A stretch of DNA of 40,731 nucleotides from an uncultured Propionibacterium sp. (GTDB taxonomy: Bacteria > Actinomycetota > Actinomycetes > Propionibacteriales > Propionibacteriaceae), in contig CALMKG010000038.1 in NCBI GenBank assembly GCA_937867175.1, forward strand, positions 1-40,731, given 5' to 3'. The notes under the pieces are model-generated. The model was not told the origin of the DNA. It did no database searches and saw only the letters and a program-made list of their open reading frames with translations. Numbering within the stretch: the stretch's first letter is position 1; every line of letters starts with the position of its first letter. The position numbers and the translations under genes are program-made. Of this stretch, positions 1-7,908 are shown piece after piece.

Positions 1-11
1 TGCATCCCGTC

Positions 12-974
12 GTGGATGCTGCACCTGCCGAAACCGCGGCAGCGGACGGCAAGCCTGCCGCCACTCAGACGGGCTCGGTTGGCCCCGGTTGGTGGTCGGG
101 CGTGAAAGACAAGCTGGTCGAGCTGGGAGAGAAGGCGACGGAGGCCAACCGCACCCGGGCGACGGATCCCCTTGCCGCACAGGTCGTCACTGCCCCCCAG
201 CCGACGCCTGAGCCCCCAGCTCCGGTCACCCAGCCGACGCCTGAGCCCCCAGCTCCGGTCATCCAGCCGACGCCTGAGCCGTCGCGTCCCGCCGGGCCCC
301 AGTCCGTCGCCGCAGCCGCCACCGAAGAGACGACCCAACCGAAATCGGGCCGTCCGCAACCGGAGCCACGCTCACCCCGACCGAAAGAGGTCGGTGAGCT
401 CAATCTCTGGGACGACTACGGCATCGCTGACGCCCACGAGTGGTACGAGATAGCTACCTCGGCCCCCCCGCGTGAGCGGGTCAATCACCTGCTCGGTGCC
501 TCCGTGGTGCCCACTGCGAAGACGTTCAGTTTCCTGTTGGTGCTGGGTGGCGCCGTGGTGATGCTGCTGGTGCTGGTTTCGCTGCTGCTCAACCTGGACA
601 AGCTCTTCTTCGCGCCGAGGCCAAGCGAGGCCACCCCAACATCACCTGCCACCACCGCGTCGGCTGAACCCACCACCGAGCCCGAGCCGCAGACCGAAGA
701 GCCCGCCCCGCCGGCCAAGCGAACTCCGGAGATGCTGCCCGGCGCCAAGGAATGCCTGCCCGGGGTTTGGGCGGGTCCGCAGACCTCCTGCCCGCTGGCC
801 GAGGCAGTGGCCACCCAGGTAGATCTCAAGATGACCGACAGCCGAATCGTCGAGGCGTACAGCTCGATCACCGATCGCAGCTATCGGCTGGAATGCGTGG
901 CAAATGGCGGCATCACCTGCACCGGGTTGGAAGGTGTGGCCGGTGTCTACGTCTGGTTTGTGACCGAGTCCTGA
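12..974 (+). CDS. Pro-rich single-pass membrane protein, hypothetical (5' end may lie outside the window)
   Basis: I do not recognise the family. The N-terminal part is long, hydrophilic and rich in Pro, Ala, Thr and Glu, and includes a short tandem repeat. A patch of conserved-looking sequence (around DDYGIADAHEWYEI) precedes one strongly hydrophobic helix (about residues 171-195). A second Pro/Thr/Glu-rich linker then leads to a small C-terminal domain of about 75 residues with three Cys near CLPGVW, TSCP and LECV plus ITC. This resembles actinobacterial surface or regulatory proteins with a cytoplasmic disordered arm, one TM helix and an exported Cys-containing domain. The GTG at 12 is the first start in the window, but the frame is open back to base 3, so the true start may be upstream. 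Confidence 0.6.
   Translation: MDAAPAETAAADGKPAATQTGSVGPGWWSGVKDKLVELGEKATEANRTRATDPLAAQVVTAPQPTPEPPAPVTQPTPEPPAPVIQPTPEPSRPAGPQSVAAAATEETTQPKSGRPQPEPRSPRPKEVGELNLWDDYGIADAHEWYEIATSAPPRERVNHLLGASVVPTAKTFSFLLVLGGAVVMLLVLVSLLLNLDKLFFAPRPSEATPTSPATTASAEPTTEPEPQTEEPAPPAKRTPEMLPGAKECLPGVWAGPQTSCPLAEAVATQVDLKMTDSRIVEAYSSITDRSYRLECVANGGITCTGLEGVAGVYVWFVTES
198..280 (+). repeat. 33-bp in-frame tandem repeat, about 2.5 copies
   Basis: Copies lie at 198-230 and 231-263, with a partial copy at 264-280. Each encodes the 11-residue unit QPTPEPPAPV[TI]. The copies are almost identical at DNA level, which fits recent slippage in a disordered Pro-rich linker. Confidence 0.85.
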
Positions 975-990
975 CCAGAATGCGGGCGGT

Positions 991-1509
991 TCAGATGTCT
1001 CTCTTCGGACGCCTGACCTCTGCCAGTCTCGCGTCGCCGTCCGAGTTCCACAGCTCTGACCAACTGCTGTCGATCTCGAACTCGCTGTGGGCGGCTGTGG
1101 GGAACCAACATTGGATCTGGTCGGCCTGACGGGGCTGGGTGGCCCACGCCAGTTCGGCGGCCAGCGTCGGGATGCCGGGGGAATGCCCGATGACCAGCAG
1201 TTCTGTGATGTCGTCGGTGATCTCGCCGATCCGTTGCCGGATCAGGTCGGCCGAGCCCAGGTAGAGCGCCTCCATGTACTGCACGGGCACGGGCTCGCCA
1301 CTTGGCAGCTTCAGCCCCAGCCCCTCATAGGTCTGCCGGGTGCGCGCCGAGGACGAACACAGCACCAGTTGGATGCCGCGATCTGCGAGCACCCGCCCGG
1401 CCTCCTCGGCCTGCTGCCACCCGCGGGAGGACAGTTTGCGATTGAAGTCGGAGCGGGGATCGTGGGCCTCGGCCTTGGCGTGGCGCATGAGGAAGAGCGT
1501 CCGGGTCAT
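991..1509 (-). CDS. sixA: SixA-type histidine phosphatase family protein
   Basis: 172-residue member of the histidine phosphatase (phosphoglycerate mutase-like) superfamily, close to SixA. The N-terminal catalytic motif appears as LMRHAKAE (RHG-type, phospho-accepting His at residue 9) and the second catalytic His is in VIGHSPG near residue 109. SixA proteins dephosphorylate phosphohistidine on signalling or PTS proteins; the substrate here is unknown. The ATG at 1509 is supported by a TAGCTT hexamer ending 6 bases upstream, so the mRNA is probably leaderless. The adjacent methyltransferase gene is transcribed the same way from 27 bases upstream. Confidence 0.85.
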   Translation of the reverse strand: MTRTLFLMRHAKAEAHDPRSDFNRKLSSRGWQQAEEAGRVLADRGIQLVLCSSSARTRQTYEGLGLKLPSGEPVPVQYMEALYLGSADLIRQRIGEITDDITELLVIGHSPGIPTLAAELAWATQPRQADQIQCWFPTAAHSEFEIDSSWSELWNSDGDARLAEVRRPKRDI

Positions 1510-1515
1510 GGCTCA

Positions 1516-1521
1516 AAGCTA
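1516..1521 (-). promoter_or_regulatory. -10 hexamer of a leaderless promoter for sixA
   Basis: On the minus strand the hexamer reads TAGCTT. Six bases separate it from the ATG at 1509, so transcription would start at or very near the A of the start codon. No Shine-Dalgarno sequence is present. Confidence 0.5.
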
Positions 1522-1536
1522 GCCTCCCCGTCCACG

Positions 1537-2616
1537 TCATGGGGCGGTGGCTACCACCAGGTCACGGTTGATGGAGGCGTCCACTCGGTGCGCGAACTGG
1601 CGCCAGGGTCCCTCGTCGCGAGGCTGCAGACCGGCCTGCGAGATGATGTCCAGCAACTGGGTACGTGACAGGGTGTGGGTGTTCCACGAGATGCCAAGCG
1701 CGCCGCCGGCTTTCAACTGGCCTCGCCAGACCGGGATGGCCTCGGCGAGCAGGGTTTGCGGAGAGCGGTCGCGCGGAGTGCGGCCACCCCGCCCGGATTG
1801 CCCGGCTCTGCCCTTCCCGGACGCAATGGCGTCGCCCGCGTTCGGGTCGCGTTGCTGCTCCGAGCCGTGCACCACCCCATAGGGGGCGTCGGTGACGATC
1901 GCGTCGAAGCGTTTGCGTCCGAACAACACCGCCGTGTCCCGGGTGTCTCCGGTGAAGACCGTCATCCGCAGGGTGGGCATGCCCGGGCGTGCCGGCTGAT
2001 CGTGGGTGGCCTCACCCAGCCGCGCCTCCGCGTCCAACCGGCGCCCCAACGTCCGTCCCTCGCGCCGAACCGGGGTGACCTGGACGGTGTGCTTGATTCG
2101 CTTGGTGCGCAGGTAGGTCTTCAGGTAGCCAGCCAACGCCTCGAACGCCTTCTCGTCGGCTTCGACGCCGAAGCCGTGGTGGCTGGCCCGCCAGGCGGCG
2201 AGCAAGGTGGTGCCGCGTCCGGCCAGGGGGTCGAGCACCTCCAGCGGGCCGGGCCGCTCGACCTGGCTGAGGGTGAGGTGCAGCAGCAGCCGGGTGAACC
2301 CCTCGTTCGTCTTGCCCTGGTACTTGGGGATGGTGACCAGGTCGTCGTCCATCACTGAAATGTCGGGCACGTCGAGGGGACGCAGCAGGTCACCCTCCTG
2401 CCGGAAGGTCACCAGGTGCGCTGATTGTGCGGCTAGGACGAGCTCGTCGACCTCGTCCGCCTGAAAGCCCAGGGCATCGGCGGCACCGATCCGGCACGGC
2501 GTGATCTCGGAGGCGAAGGGGGCGGTGACCGTCAACTCCGCACAAGACAGGGCAACGGTGGCCTGTCGGTAGACGTGGTTCGCGGACGGATTCAGCAGCA
2601 TCACGTACTTCGGCAC
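1537..2616 (-). CDS. Trm11-like SAM-dependent RNA (guanine-N2) methyltransferase
   Basis: 359 residues. The N-terminal half resembles the THUMP-type RNA-binding part of Trm11/TrmG10 enzymes. The C-terminal half is a Rossmann methyltransferase with SAM motif I DPLAGRGTTLLAA near residue 129 and the catalytic motif IV DAPYGVVHG near residue 241, a variant of the D/N-P-P-Y signature of amino-methylating enzymes. A basic Gly/Arg-rich insertion follows motif IV. The likely reaction is guanosine N2 methylation of tRNA, by family analogy. The start is GTG at 2616. Upstream lies CACGAT with a 6-base spacer, a weak version of the leaderless signal seen at other genes here. Confidence 0.75.
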   Translation of the reverse strand: MPKYVMLLNPSANHVYRQATVALSCAELTVTAPFASEITPCRIGAADALGFQADEVDELVLAAQSAHLVTFRQEGDLLRPLDVPDISVMDDDLVTIPKYQGKTNEGFTRLLLHLTLSQVERPGPLEVLDPLAGRGTTLLAAWRASHHGFGVEADEKAFEALAGYLKTYLRTKRIKHTVQVTPVRREGRTLGRRLDAEARLGEATHDQPARPGMPTLRMTVFTGDTRDTAVLFGRKRFDAIVTDAPYGVVHGSEQQRDPNAGDAIASGKGRAGQSGRGGRTPRDRSPQTLLAEAIPVWRGQLKAGGALGISWNTHTLSRTQLLDIISQAGLQPRDEGPWRQFAHRVDASINRDLVVATAP

Positions 2617-2722
2617 CCGACCATCGTGTCATGTGCGCTCGGCTCGAGGCCCCGGCGCGTCCGGTGGCAACAAGCTGGGCAACCTGAACCGGCCGCGTTT
2701 CTGTTGGTTAGACCATTTCGCC

Positions 2723-2728
2723 TAGGGT
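2723..2728 (+). promoter_or_regulatory. -10 hexamer of a leaderless promoter for the 34-residue ORF
   Basis: TAGGGT lies exactly six bases upstream of the ATG at 2735. The spacing is the same as at feoA, hpt and other genes in this window. Confidence 0.45.
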
Positions 2729-2734
2729 TTGGCC

Positions 2735-2839
2735 ATGGGTAACAGGACCATCCTCGGCTTGGCGCTGGCCTGCTATGGGGCCGCCTTCGCGCTGCTGCTG
2801 TTCGGCCGTCGGCCGAACCAGACCGGGCCGCAAGCCTGA
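2735..2839 (+). CDS. Putative 34-residue single-TM small membrane protein
   Basis: A very short frame encoding about 34 residues: a basic start (MGNRT), an uninterrupted hydrophobic helix of about 18 residues (from ILGLALACYG onwards), then a basic and polar tail (GRRPNQTGPQA). I cannot assign a function. In its favour are the good positive-inside topology, the leaderless -10 hexamer at the exact spacing used by recognised genes nearby, and the position in an otherwise unexplained 290-base gap between a divergent gene and feoA. Against it is the short length, with no way here to test conservation. Confidence 0.45.
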   Translation: MGNRTILGLALACYGAAFALLLFGRRPNQTGPQA

Positions 2840-2883
2840 AAGCGCTGGTTGCAGTCTCGCCCTACCCCCTCTGGTCGGGCGAG

Positions 2884-2902
2884 TTAGGCAATGCTAACCT
2901 AA
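2884..2902 (+). promoter_or_regulatory. IdeR/DtxR iron box overlapping the feoA promoter
   Basis: The 19-base element TTAGGCAATGCTAACCTAA matches the textbook IdeR/DtxR consensus TTAGGTTAGGCTAACCTAA at 16 of 19 positions. It contains the putative -10 hexamer TAACCT (2895-2900), which ends six bases before the feoA ATG. Iron-loaded repressor bound here would cover the promoter, giving iron-dependent repression of feoAB. Confidence 0.85.
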
Positions 2903-2906
2903 CTGT

Positions 2907-3206
2907 ATGAATTCGGTCTCGTTGCCGCTGTGTGACCGCTGTCTCGAGGTCTGTGACCCGCAGGCCGCGGGCTGTCTGGCGATGGGCCGCCTCGAATGTG
3001 GGCAGCGTGCCTTCATCGCCGGATACCGCGAGCAGGAAGACATGGCGGTCTGCCGCCGGCTCTTCGATCTCGGCTTCGCTCAGGGCGTCGAGGTTCAGCT
3101 CATCCGCCGCGCTCCGATGCGCGACCCGTTGGTCTTCCAGGTCGGCGGCGGCGAGATGCTGCTGCGTCGCCAGGATGCCGATCGCATCGTGGTTCGTGTC
3201 GTCTGA
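2907..3206 (+). CDS. feoA: Ferrous iron transport protein A, with Cys-rich N-terminal extension
   Basis: 99 residues. The core SH3-like FeoA domain runs from about residue 26 to the end (MGRLECGQ, then LFDLGFAQGVEVQ and GGGEMLLRRQDADRI). FeoA is a small cytosolic partner of the FeoB ferrous iron permease. The first 25 residues are an extension with Cys9, Cys12, Cys16 and Cys23 (a CDRC pair among them), unusual for FeoA and possibly metal binding. The ATG at 2907 fits a leaderless transcript from TAACCT. The alternative ATG at 2982 would give a standard-length FeoA but has no clear ribosome site. feoB begins one base after the stop. Confidence 0.85.
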   Translation: MNSVSLPLCDRCLEVCDPQAAGCLAMGRLECGQRAFIAGYREQEDMAVCRRLFDLGFAQGVEVQLIRRAPMRDPLVFQVGGGEMLLRRQDADRIVVRVV

Positions 3207-3207
3207 G

Positions 3208-5175
3208 ATGTCCTGCCACGACCAGCCAGGTGCTCCCGCGACCATTGGCCCAGCCGGGCGAGCCACGGCGCTCACGTCGCCCGACCTTCGGATCGCCATG
3301 GTCGGGAACCCGAATGCCGGCAAGTCGACGCTCTTCAACGCTCTCACCGGGCTCAACGTCAAGGTCGGCAACTACCCGGGTGTGACAGTCAGCCGACATA
3401 CCGGCACCACCAGCCTCGCCGACCAGACGGTCCTCTTGGAAGATCTGCCCGGCTCCTACTCCCTCGACCCGATCAGCCCGGACGAGGAACTCATCGCAGA
3501 GATCCTTGAGTCCGGCAGCCCGTTGCGGCCGGACGCCCTGCTCGTCGTGCTGGACGCCACCAGCCTGCAGCGCTCCCTCGGGTTGCTGGCTCAGGTTCAG
3601 CAGTTGGGCATCCCCACGCTGGCCGTGCTGACCTTCAGCGACGAACTCGCACGCCGGCAAGGTTCGGTGGACCTCACCCGCCTCAGCCAGGCTGTCGGGA
3701 ACAAGCTGATGGTGGTGACTGCCGGCAACCGGGCGCAGCTCTATGACCTGAAGCTCGCGCTGACCGAGCCGGAAACCTGGCCCGCACCACCCGTGCCGGC
3801 GCCGACCGAGCCACGTCACGTGACCGGGTGGATCACCTCGGTCTTGCGTAGCGCCGGCTACCAGGCGCCCGCAGTCGACGATCGCACCCGCCGCCTCGAC
3901 GCGGTGCTGCTCCACCCGGTTGCGGGCACGCTGATCTTCTTCGTCACGATGGCGCTGTTCTTCCAAGTCATCTTCGCCGTGGCCGCGCCGCTGCAGGGGG
4001 CGGTAGAGGCTATCTTCGGCCGCTTGGCCGAACTGGTGCGCGCGCACGTCGGGGTCGGCTGGCTCTCCGGGCTGCTCGCCGACGGGCTGATCGGCGGCGT
4101 CGGCGGGGTGCTGGTCTTCCTGCCCCAAATCGCGTTGCTGTTCGCCATGATCACGGTGCTCGAGGCCACCGGCTACATGGCGAGGGTGGCGTTCCTGATG
4201 GACCGGGTGATGGGACGTGCCGGGCTGGAGGGGCGCGCCTTCGTCGCGATGCTCAGCTCGGTTGCCTGCGCGGTGCCCGGCATCATGGCCACCCGGACGC
4301 TGCCGTCGGCGCGTGACCGGTTGGCGACCATGATGACTGCCCCCCTGATGACTTGTTCGGCGCGGTTGCCGGTCTACACCCTGCTGATCGGACTGCTGGT
4401 GCCGCCGGGGGCTCGTCTCGGCCCGATCGGGCTGCAGGGTCTGGTGATGTTCGGCCTCTACCTGCTGGGCGCGGTCGCCGCCATGACAGCGGCCTGGGTC
4501 TTCAAGCACGTGCTCAAGGGCAAGGGTCCGGCGTTGCCGTTCTACATGGAGATGCCCAGCTACCGGATGCCGGGCCTGCGAGAGCTGGGCCGTGCGGTTT
4601 GGGACGCCTGCGCCAGTTTCGTGCGTCGGGTCGGCGGCATCATCTTGGTGATGTCGCTGTTGATCTGGGCGCTGCTGTCGCTACCGGTGGCGTCACACGA
4701 CGAGATGGCCGCGGCCGGTATCGATTTGGACGATCAGGTCGCCGTTGCCGCTTTCCAACTGGACCAGTCGGCTGCCGCCGCGGTTGGCAAGACCATCCAG
4801 CCGATCTTCGAACCGCTCGGTTTCGACTGGCGGATCACCGTTGGCCTGGTCGGTGCGATGGGTGCCCGTGAGGTCTTCGTCGCGACGATCAGCCAGGTCT
4901 CCTCGGCTGAGAACCCGGACGACCCAGGAGCCACCCTCGCTGAGATGACTTGGTTGTCAGGACCGCACGCCGGCGACCGGCTGTTCACTCCGGGCGTGGT
5001 CGCGGCACTGCTGATCTACTTCGCGTTCGCGCTGCAGTGCACCTCGACGATCGCGACACTGCGCCGGGAATCCGGCAGCTGGAAGTGGCCGGCCATCGCG
5101 TTCGGGTACATGACCGGGCTGGCCTGGGTCTCGGCGTGGCTGGTCAAGCTGCTGGTCGAAGCGCTGCTGGGGTGA
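3208..5175 (+). CDS. feoB: Ferrous iron permease FeoB
   Basis: 655 residues, shorter than E. coli FeoB. The N-terminal G domain has G1 GNPNAGKST (from residue 33), the FeoB G2 region GNYPGVTV and G3 EDLPGSYSL. The G4 position reads LTFSDE where the family usually has NMxD, so the guanine-contact Asn is Thr. The membrane part carries the two gate segments, including CAVPGIMATRT and MTCSARLPVYTLLIG, both typical of FeoB. It imports Fe2+ across the inner membrane under GTP control. The ATG at 3208 follows the feoA stop by one base; an in-frame open stretch upstream lies within feoA and is not used. Confidence 0.93.
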   Translation: MSCHDQPGAPATIGPAGRATALTSPDLRIAMVGNPNAGKSTLFNALTGLNVKVGNYPGVTVSRHTGTTSLADQTVLLEDLPGSYSLDPISPDEELIAEILESGSPLRPDALLVVLDATSLQRSLGLLAQVQQLGIPTLAVLTFSDELARRQGSVDLTRLSQAVGNKLMVVTAGNRAQLYDLKLALTEPETWPAPPVPAPTEPRHVTGWITSVLRSAGYQAPAVDDRTRRLDAVLLHPVAGTLIFFVTMALFFQVIFAVAAPLQGAVEAIFGRLAELVRAHVGVGWLSGLLADGLIGGVGGVLVFLPQIALLFAMITVLEATGYMARVAFLMDRVMGRAGLEGRAFVAMLSSVACAVPGIMATRTLPSARDRLATMMTAPLMTCSARLPVYTLLIGLLVPPGARLGPIGLQGLVMFGLYLLGAVAAMTAAWVFKHVLKGKGPALPFYMEMPSYRMPGLRELGRAVWDACASFVRRVGGIILVMSLLIWALLSLPVASHDEMAAAGIDLDDQVAVAAFQLDQSAAAAVGKTIQPIFEPLGFDWRITVGLVGAMGAREVFVATISQVSSAENPDDPGATLAEMTWLSGPHAGDRLFTPGVVAALLIYFAFALQCTSTIATLRRESGSWKWPAIAFGYMTGLAWVSAWLVKLLVEALLG

Positions 5176-5180
5176 CCGCG

Positions 5181-5786
5181 ATGGCAGACCTACGCACTCC
5201 GGCTGCCGGGTTTGCGCTGCATGCCGAGGCCGTCGGGTCCGACCCGGCGGCGCTGCGCTGGGTCTGCCCAGATGGGCTGCCCGCGGTTGGGCGATTGGTG
5301 GACGCGCCGGGACGCCTGGGCGAGCTGCTCGCGCCGGGCGGGCCGATCGTCCAGGCGCTGACCGAGCGCGCAGCGCTGTGGACCTGGCTCGCTGACGTCG
5401 ACGCCGGGTGGTCCGAGCTCGGGCCCGTCGTCCGGGACGCCATTGCAGCTGCCGCCGAGCGTCCCGACCTGTGGCAGGTGGAACCGGCACCAGACGAGGT
5501 GCTTCGGCTGGTGGCACGCGACGTGGTGGAACGCGGACTGGGTGAGTACATCGCGTCCCACGGCGGGTTGATCACGGTGGTGCGGGCTGAGGGAGGCGAG
5601 GTGGACGTGGCCCTGGAGGGCGCCTGCGCGCGTTGCCCGGCGGCCGGGTTGACCTTGCACGGCCGCATTGAGGCTGCCATCAGGTTGCGGGTGGACGACC
5701 GAGTGGTGGTTCGCCCTTCGGTGGGACGCGAATCGGGGCAGCACGACGACCGGCGGCGGTTCGGGCGCTGGTCCGGTTTGCTCTGA
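5181..5786 (+). CDS. NifU-like C-terminal-domain Fe-S scaffold protein, third gene of the feo operon
   Basis: 201 residues. The C-terminal half (about 125-175) is a NifU_C/Nfu domain: IASHGGLITVV, then a beta strand and GACARCP, with the cluster-binding pair Cys149-x2-Cys152, and LHGRIEAAIR. Nfu proteins hold and transfer [4Fe-4S] clusters. The N-terminal 120 residues are not recognised. The ATG at 5181 begins five bases after feoB; a GTG at 5172 that overlaps the feoB stop would add three residues. Placement behind feoAB suggests coupling of iron uptake to cluster assembly, or use of the Fe-S protein as an iron sensor for FeoB. Both are inference. Confidence 0.8.
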   Translation: MADLRTPAAGFALHAEAVGSDPAALRWVCPDGLPAVGRLVDAPGRLGELLAPGGPIVQALTERAALWTWLADVDAGWSELGPVVRDAIAAAAERPDLWQVEPAPDEVLRLVARDVVERGLGEYIASHGGLITVVRAEGGEVDVALEGACARCPAAGLTLHGRIEAAIRLRVDDRVVVRPSVGRESGQHDDRRRFGRWSGLL

Positions 5787-5818
5787 CCTGCGCTGCCTGT
5801 CCGGCGCCGACCAAACGA

Positions 5819-6376
5819 TCAGTGCAGGTCGACCTTGTGATGCTCGTAGGGGGTGCCCTTGGCACGCTCGATCGAGTTGCGGATCTCCTCCTCGGCGGCC
5901 TCGCGTCCCACCCAGGTGGCGCCCTCCACCGACTTGCCCGGCTCCAGGTCTTTGTAGACCGTGAAGAAGTGCTCGATCTCAAGGAGCATGTACTGCGGGA
6001 TGGTCTCCAGGTCGTCCAGGTAGTTGCGGCGGGTGTCTGCGGTTGGGATGCAAAGCACCTTGTCGTCGCCGCCCATCTCGTCCTGCATCTGGAACATGGC
6101 CACCGCGCGGCATTCGATCAGACAGCCCGGGAAGGTCGGTTCTCCGACGATCACCATGGCGTCCAGCGGGTCTCCGTCTTCGCCTAGGGTGCCTTCGATG
6201 AAGCCGTAGTCGTACGGATACTGAGTGGACGTGAACAGGGTCCGGTCAAGACGCAGACGACCGCTGTCGTGGTCCATCTCGTACTTGTTCTTGGTACCGC
6301 GCGGAATCTCGACCGTCATGTCGAATGTGATGCCGACGCGAGGGTCCACGTCAACTTTGCGGAAGTCGTCGATCAC
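5819..6376 (-). CDS. ppa: Inorganic pyrophosphatase (family I)
   Basis: Soluble family I pyrophosphatase that hydrolyses PPi to phosphate. The active-site signature is visible: EIPRGTKNKYE, YPYDYGFIEGTL, then DGDPLDAMV with the metal-binding aspartates, and YKDLEPGKSV near the C-terminus. I place the start at the GTG at 6376, because AAGGACGG lies seven bases upstream and a TACTCT hexamer (6411-6416) would start the mRNA about 28 bases earlier. This gives 185 residues, about 20 more than the mycobacterial enzyme. The internal ATG at 6319 would give a family-length protein but lacks a ribosome site. Confidence 0.9.
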   Translation of the reverse strand: MIDDFRKVDVDPRVGITFDMTVEIPRGTKNKYEMDHDSGRLRLDRTLFTSTQYPYDYGFIEGTLGEDGDPLDAMVIVGEPTFPGCLIECRAVAMFQMQDEMGGDDKVLCIPTADTRRNYLDDLETIPQYMLLEIEHFFTVYKDLEPGKSVEGATWVGREAAEEEIRNSIERAKGTPYEHHKVDLH

Positions 6377-6410
6377 CTGAACCGTCCTTAAGATGGGAGT
6401 CTCAGCCATC

Positions 6411-6416
6411 AGAGTA
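6411..6416 (-). promoter_or_regulatory. Putative -10 hexamer for ppa
   Basis: TACTCT on the minus strand, with an expected transcription start near 6404. A short leader with Shine-Dalgarno AAGGACGG then precedes the GTG at 6376. No convincing -35 was found. Confidence 0.35.
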
Positions 6417-6435
6417 TCTGCTCGAAGGGAAACCA

Positions 6436-7863
6436 GTGGCATCAAACGCTCGACGCAAACCGTCGGCGCCCCGCCCCGCTCGGGTCGGTTGGCTCGTCTG
6501 GGCGTTGACCCTCGCGTTGCTGGTCGGGCTGGTCTGGTATGCCAGCGGGCCGCTCGCCCGCGACCGCGGCTGGCTGGTCGACGGCGGCAGCCCCACGGTC
6601 GATCCGCAGGTCATCGCGCAACTGCATCCCGACCCCGTCCGACTGGGCGCCGGGGTCATCGATCCCGTCCGGGTGCCGGACGCTGCGCCCGCCGACCCGA
6701 GCCTGGTGCAGCAGGCGATGGCCGCCACACCCCCCGAACTGCCGGGACGCTACGCCGGCGCGGTCGCCGACCTCGGCGGTGGCCCGCTGCTCTACGATCT
6801 CGACTCCGCCGCCCCGATGATTCCGGCATCTACCCTGAAGGTGATGCTGGCGGTCGCCGTGCTGGACGCGGTGGGCCCGCAGCAGACCTTCGCCACCTCG
6901 GTGGTCAGCCCCACGCCCGGGACGATCGTGCTGGTCGGGGGCGGTGACCCGCTGCTGTCGGCGACGTCCACCAGCTACCCGTACGCTGCCACGGTGTCGC
7001 CACCCACCACCGCAGACCTGGCCGCTCGCACCGCTGCCGCGCTGACCGCCCAGGGCGTTACCGAGGTCAGCCTCGGCTACGACGACACCCTGTTCTCCGG
7101 GGCGGTCTGGCATGCCGATTGGCCCGCCGCCGACCGGCAGTTCATCGGGCCGATCAGCGCACTGGTGGTCGACGAGGGCGCGGCGCAATCGGGTGTCGAA
7201 TCGGCGTCCCCCTCGGCCGCCCGAACCTTCGCCGACCAACTGCGGGCCGCCGGCATCGCCGTGACCGGCGAGCCGACGCCGGCGTCCGGTGCCGGTGCCG
7301 CGGAGCTGGCCCGGGTCGAGTCGTTGCCGTTGTCGCTGCTGGTCCAGGAACTGCTGGTGCATTCAGACAACTTCATCGCTGAGATGCTGCTGCGCCAGCT
7401 CGCGCTGGCAAGCGGCCAGTCCGGCAGCTTCGAGGGCGGCACCGCTGCGCTGACGGCCGGCCTGCAAGCGCTGGGTTTGTGGGTCGAAGGGCAGGTGATC
7501 GTCGACGGCTCCGGGCTGTCGACCGGCAACCGGGTGACCGCCGGGGCGCTGGTCAAGGCCCTGCAGCTGGCGGCCGAACGGGATGACTTGGCCGCGGTGC
7601 TGTCCGGCATGCCGGTCGGGACGGCGACCGGTACGTTGACGAACCGTTTCGTCGATGCGCGCAGTGCCCCCGCCCGCGGGCAGGTGCGAGCCAAGACCGG
7701 CACCCTCGACCAGGTTTCAGGCCTCGCCGGCTACACCCCCACAGCCGACGGCGGGCTACTGGCGTTCGCCTTCCTCGGCAACGAGTTACCCCGCGACCAG
7801 GACTCCCGTGCTTGGTTCGACCATGTGGGGGCCGCATTGGCCGGCTGCCATTGCGTGGCGTGA
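6436..7863 (+). CDS. dacB: D-alanyl-D-alanine carboxypeptidase / endopeptidase, PBP4 type (peptidase S13)
   Basis: 475 residues. A basic N-terminus and one hydrophobic helix (about residues 18-37) act as signal anchor and place the enzyme outside the membrane. The three active-site motifs of penicillin-binding S13 peptidases are present: SxxK as Ser132-T-L-Lys135, SxN as S310-D-N312, and KTG from Lys420. It trims or cleaves peptidoglycan peptides. The GTG at 6436 has GAAGGGA five bases upstream. It is divergent from ppa, and the region between holds both promoters. Confidence 0.9.
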   Translation: MASNARRKPSAPRPARVGWLVWALTLALLVGLVWYASGPLARDRGWLVDGGSPTVDPQVIAQLHPDPVRLGAGVIDPVRVPDAAPADPSLVQQAMAATPPELPGRYAGAVADLGGGPLLYDLDSAAPMIPASTLKVMLAVAVLDAVGPQQTFATSVVSPTPGTIVLVGGGDPLLSATSTSYPYAATVSPPTTADLAARTAAALTAQGVTEVSLGYDDTLFSGAVWHADWPAADRQFIGPISALVVDEGAAQSGVESASPSAARTFADQLRAAGIAVTGEPTPASGAGAAELARVESLPLSLLVQELLVHSDNFIAEMLLRQLALASGQSGSFEGGTAALTAGLQALGLWVEGQVIVDGSGLSTGNRVTAGALVKALQLAAERDDLAAVLSGMPVGTATGTLTNRFVDARSAPARGQVRAKTGTLDQVSGLAGYTPTADGGLLAFAFLGNELPRDQDSRAWFDHVGAALAGCHCVA

Positions 7864-7895
7864 TTCCTGGTCTGCCCGGGCTCGTCGGGTGCCCG

Positions 7896-7901
7896 TAGGC
7901 T
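7896..7901 (+). promoter_or_regulatory. -10 hexamer of a leaderless promoter for the DUF2342 gene
   Basis: TAGGCT ends seven bases before the GTG at 7909. GGAG within the spacer could also act as a weak ribosome site, so leaderless initiation is likely but not certain. Confidence 0.4.
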
Positions 7902-7908
7902 GGAGTTC

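Noticed and set aside
2932-3207. An extended FeoB N-terminus of 92 residues upstream of 3208
   Set aside because: This stretch overlaps feoA in another frame and is Ser/Arg-rich without FeoB resemblance; the ATG at 3208 is right after the feoA stop.
5785-5830. GACCTGC ... GCAGGTC as a shared terminator between the NifU-like gene and ppa
   Set aside because: Arms of seven bases with a 32-base loop overlapping the ppa end are too weak to call.
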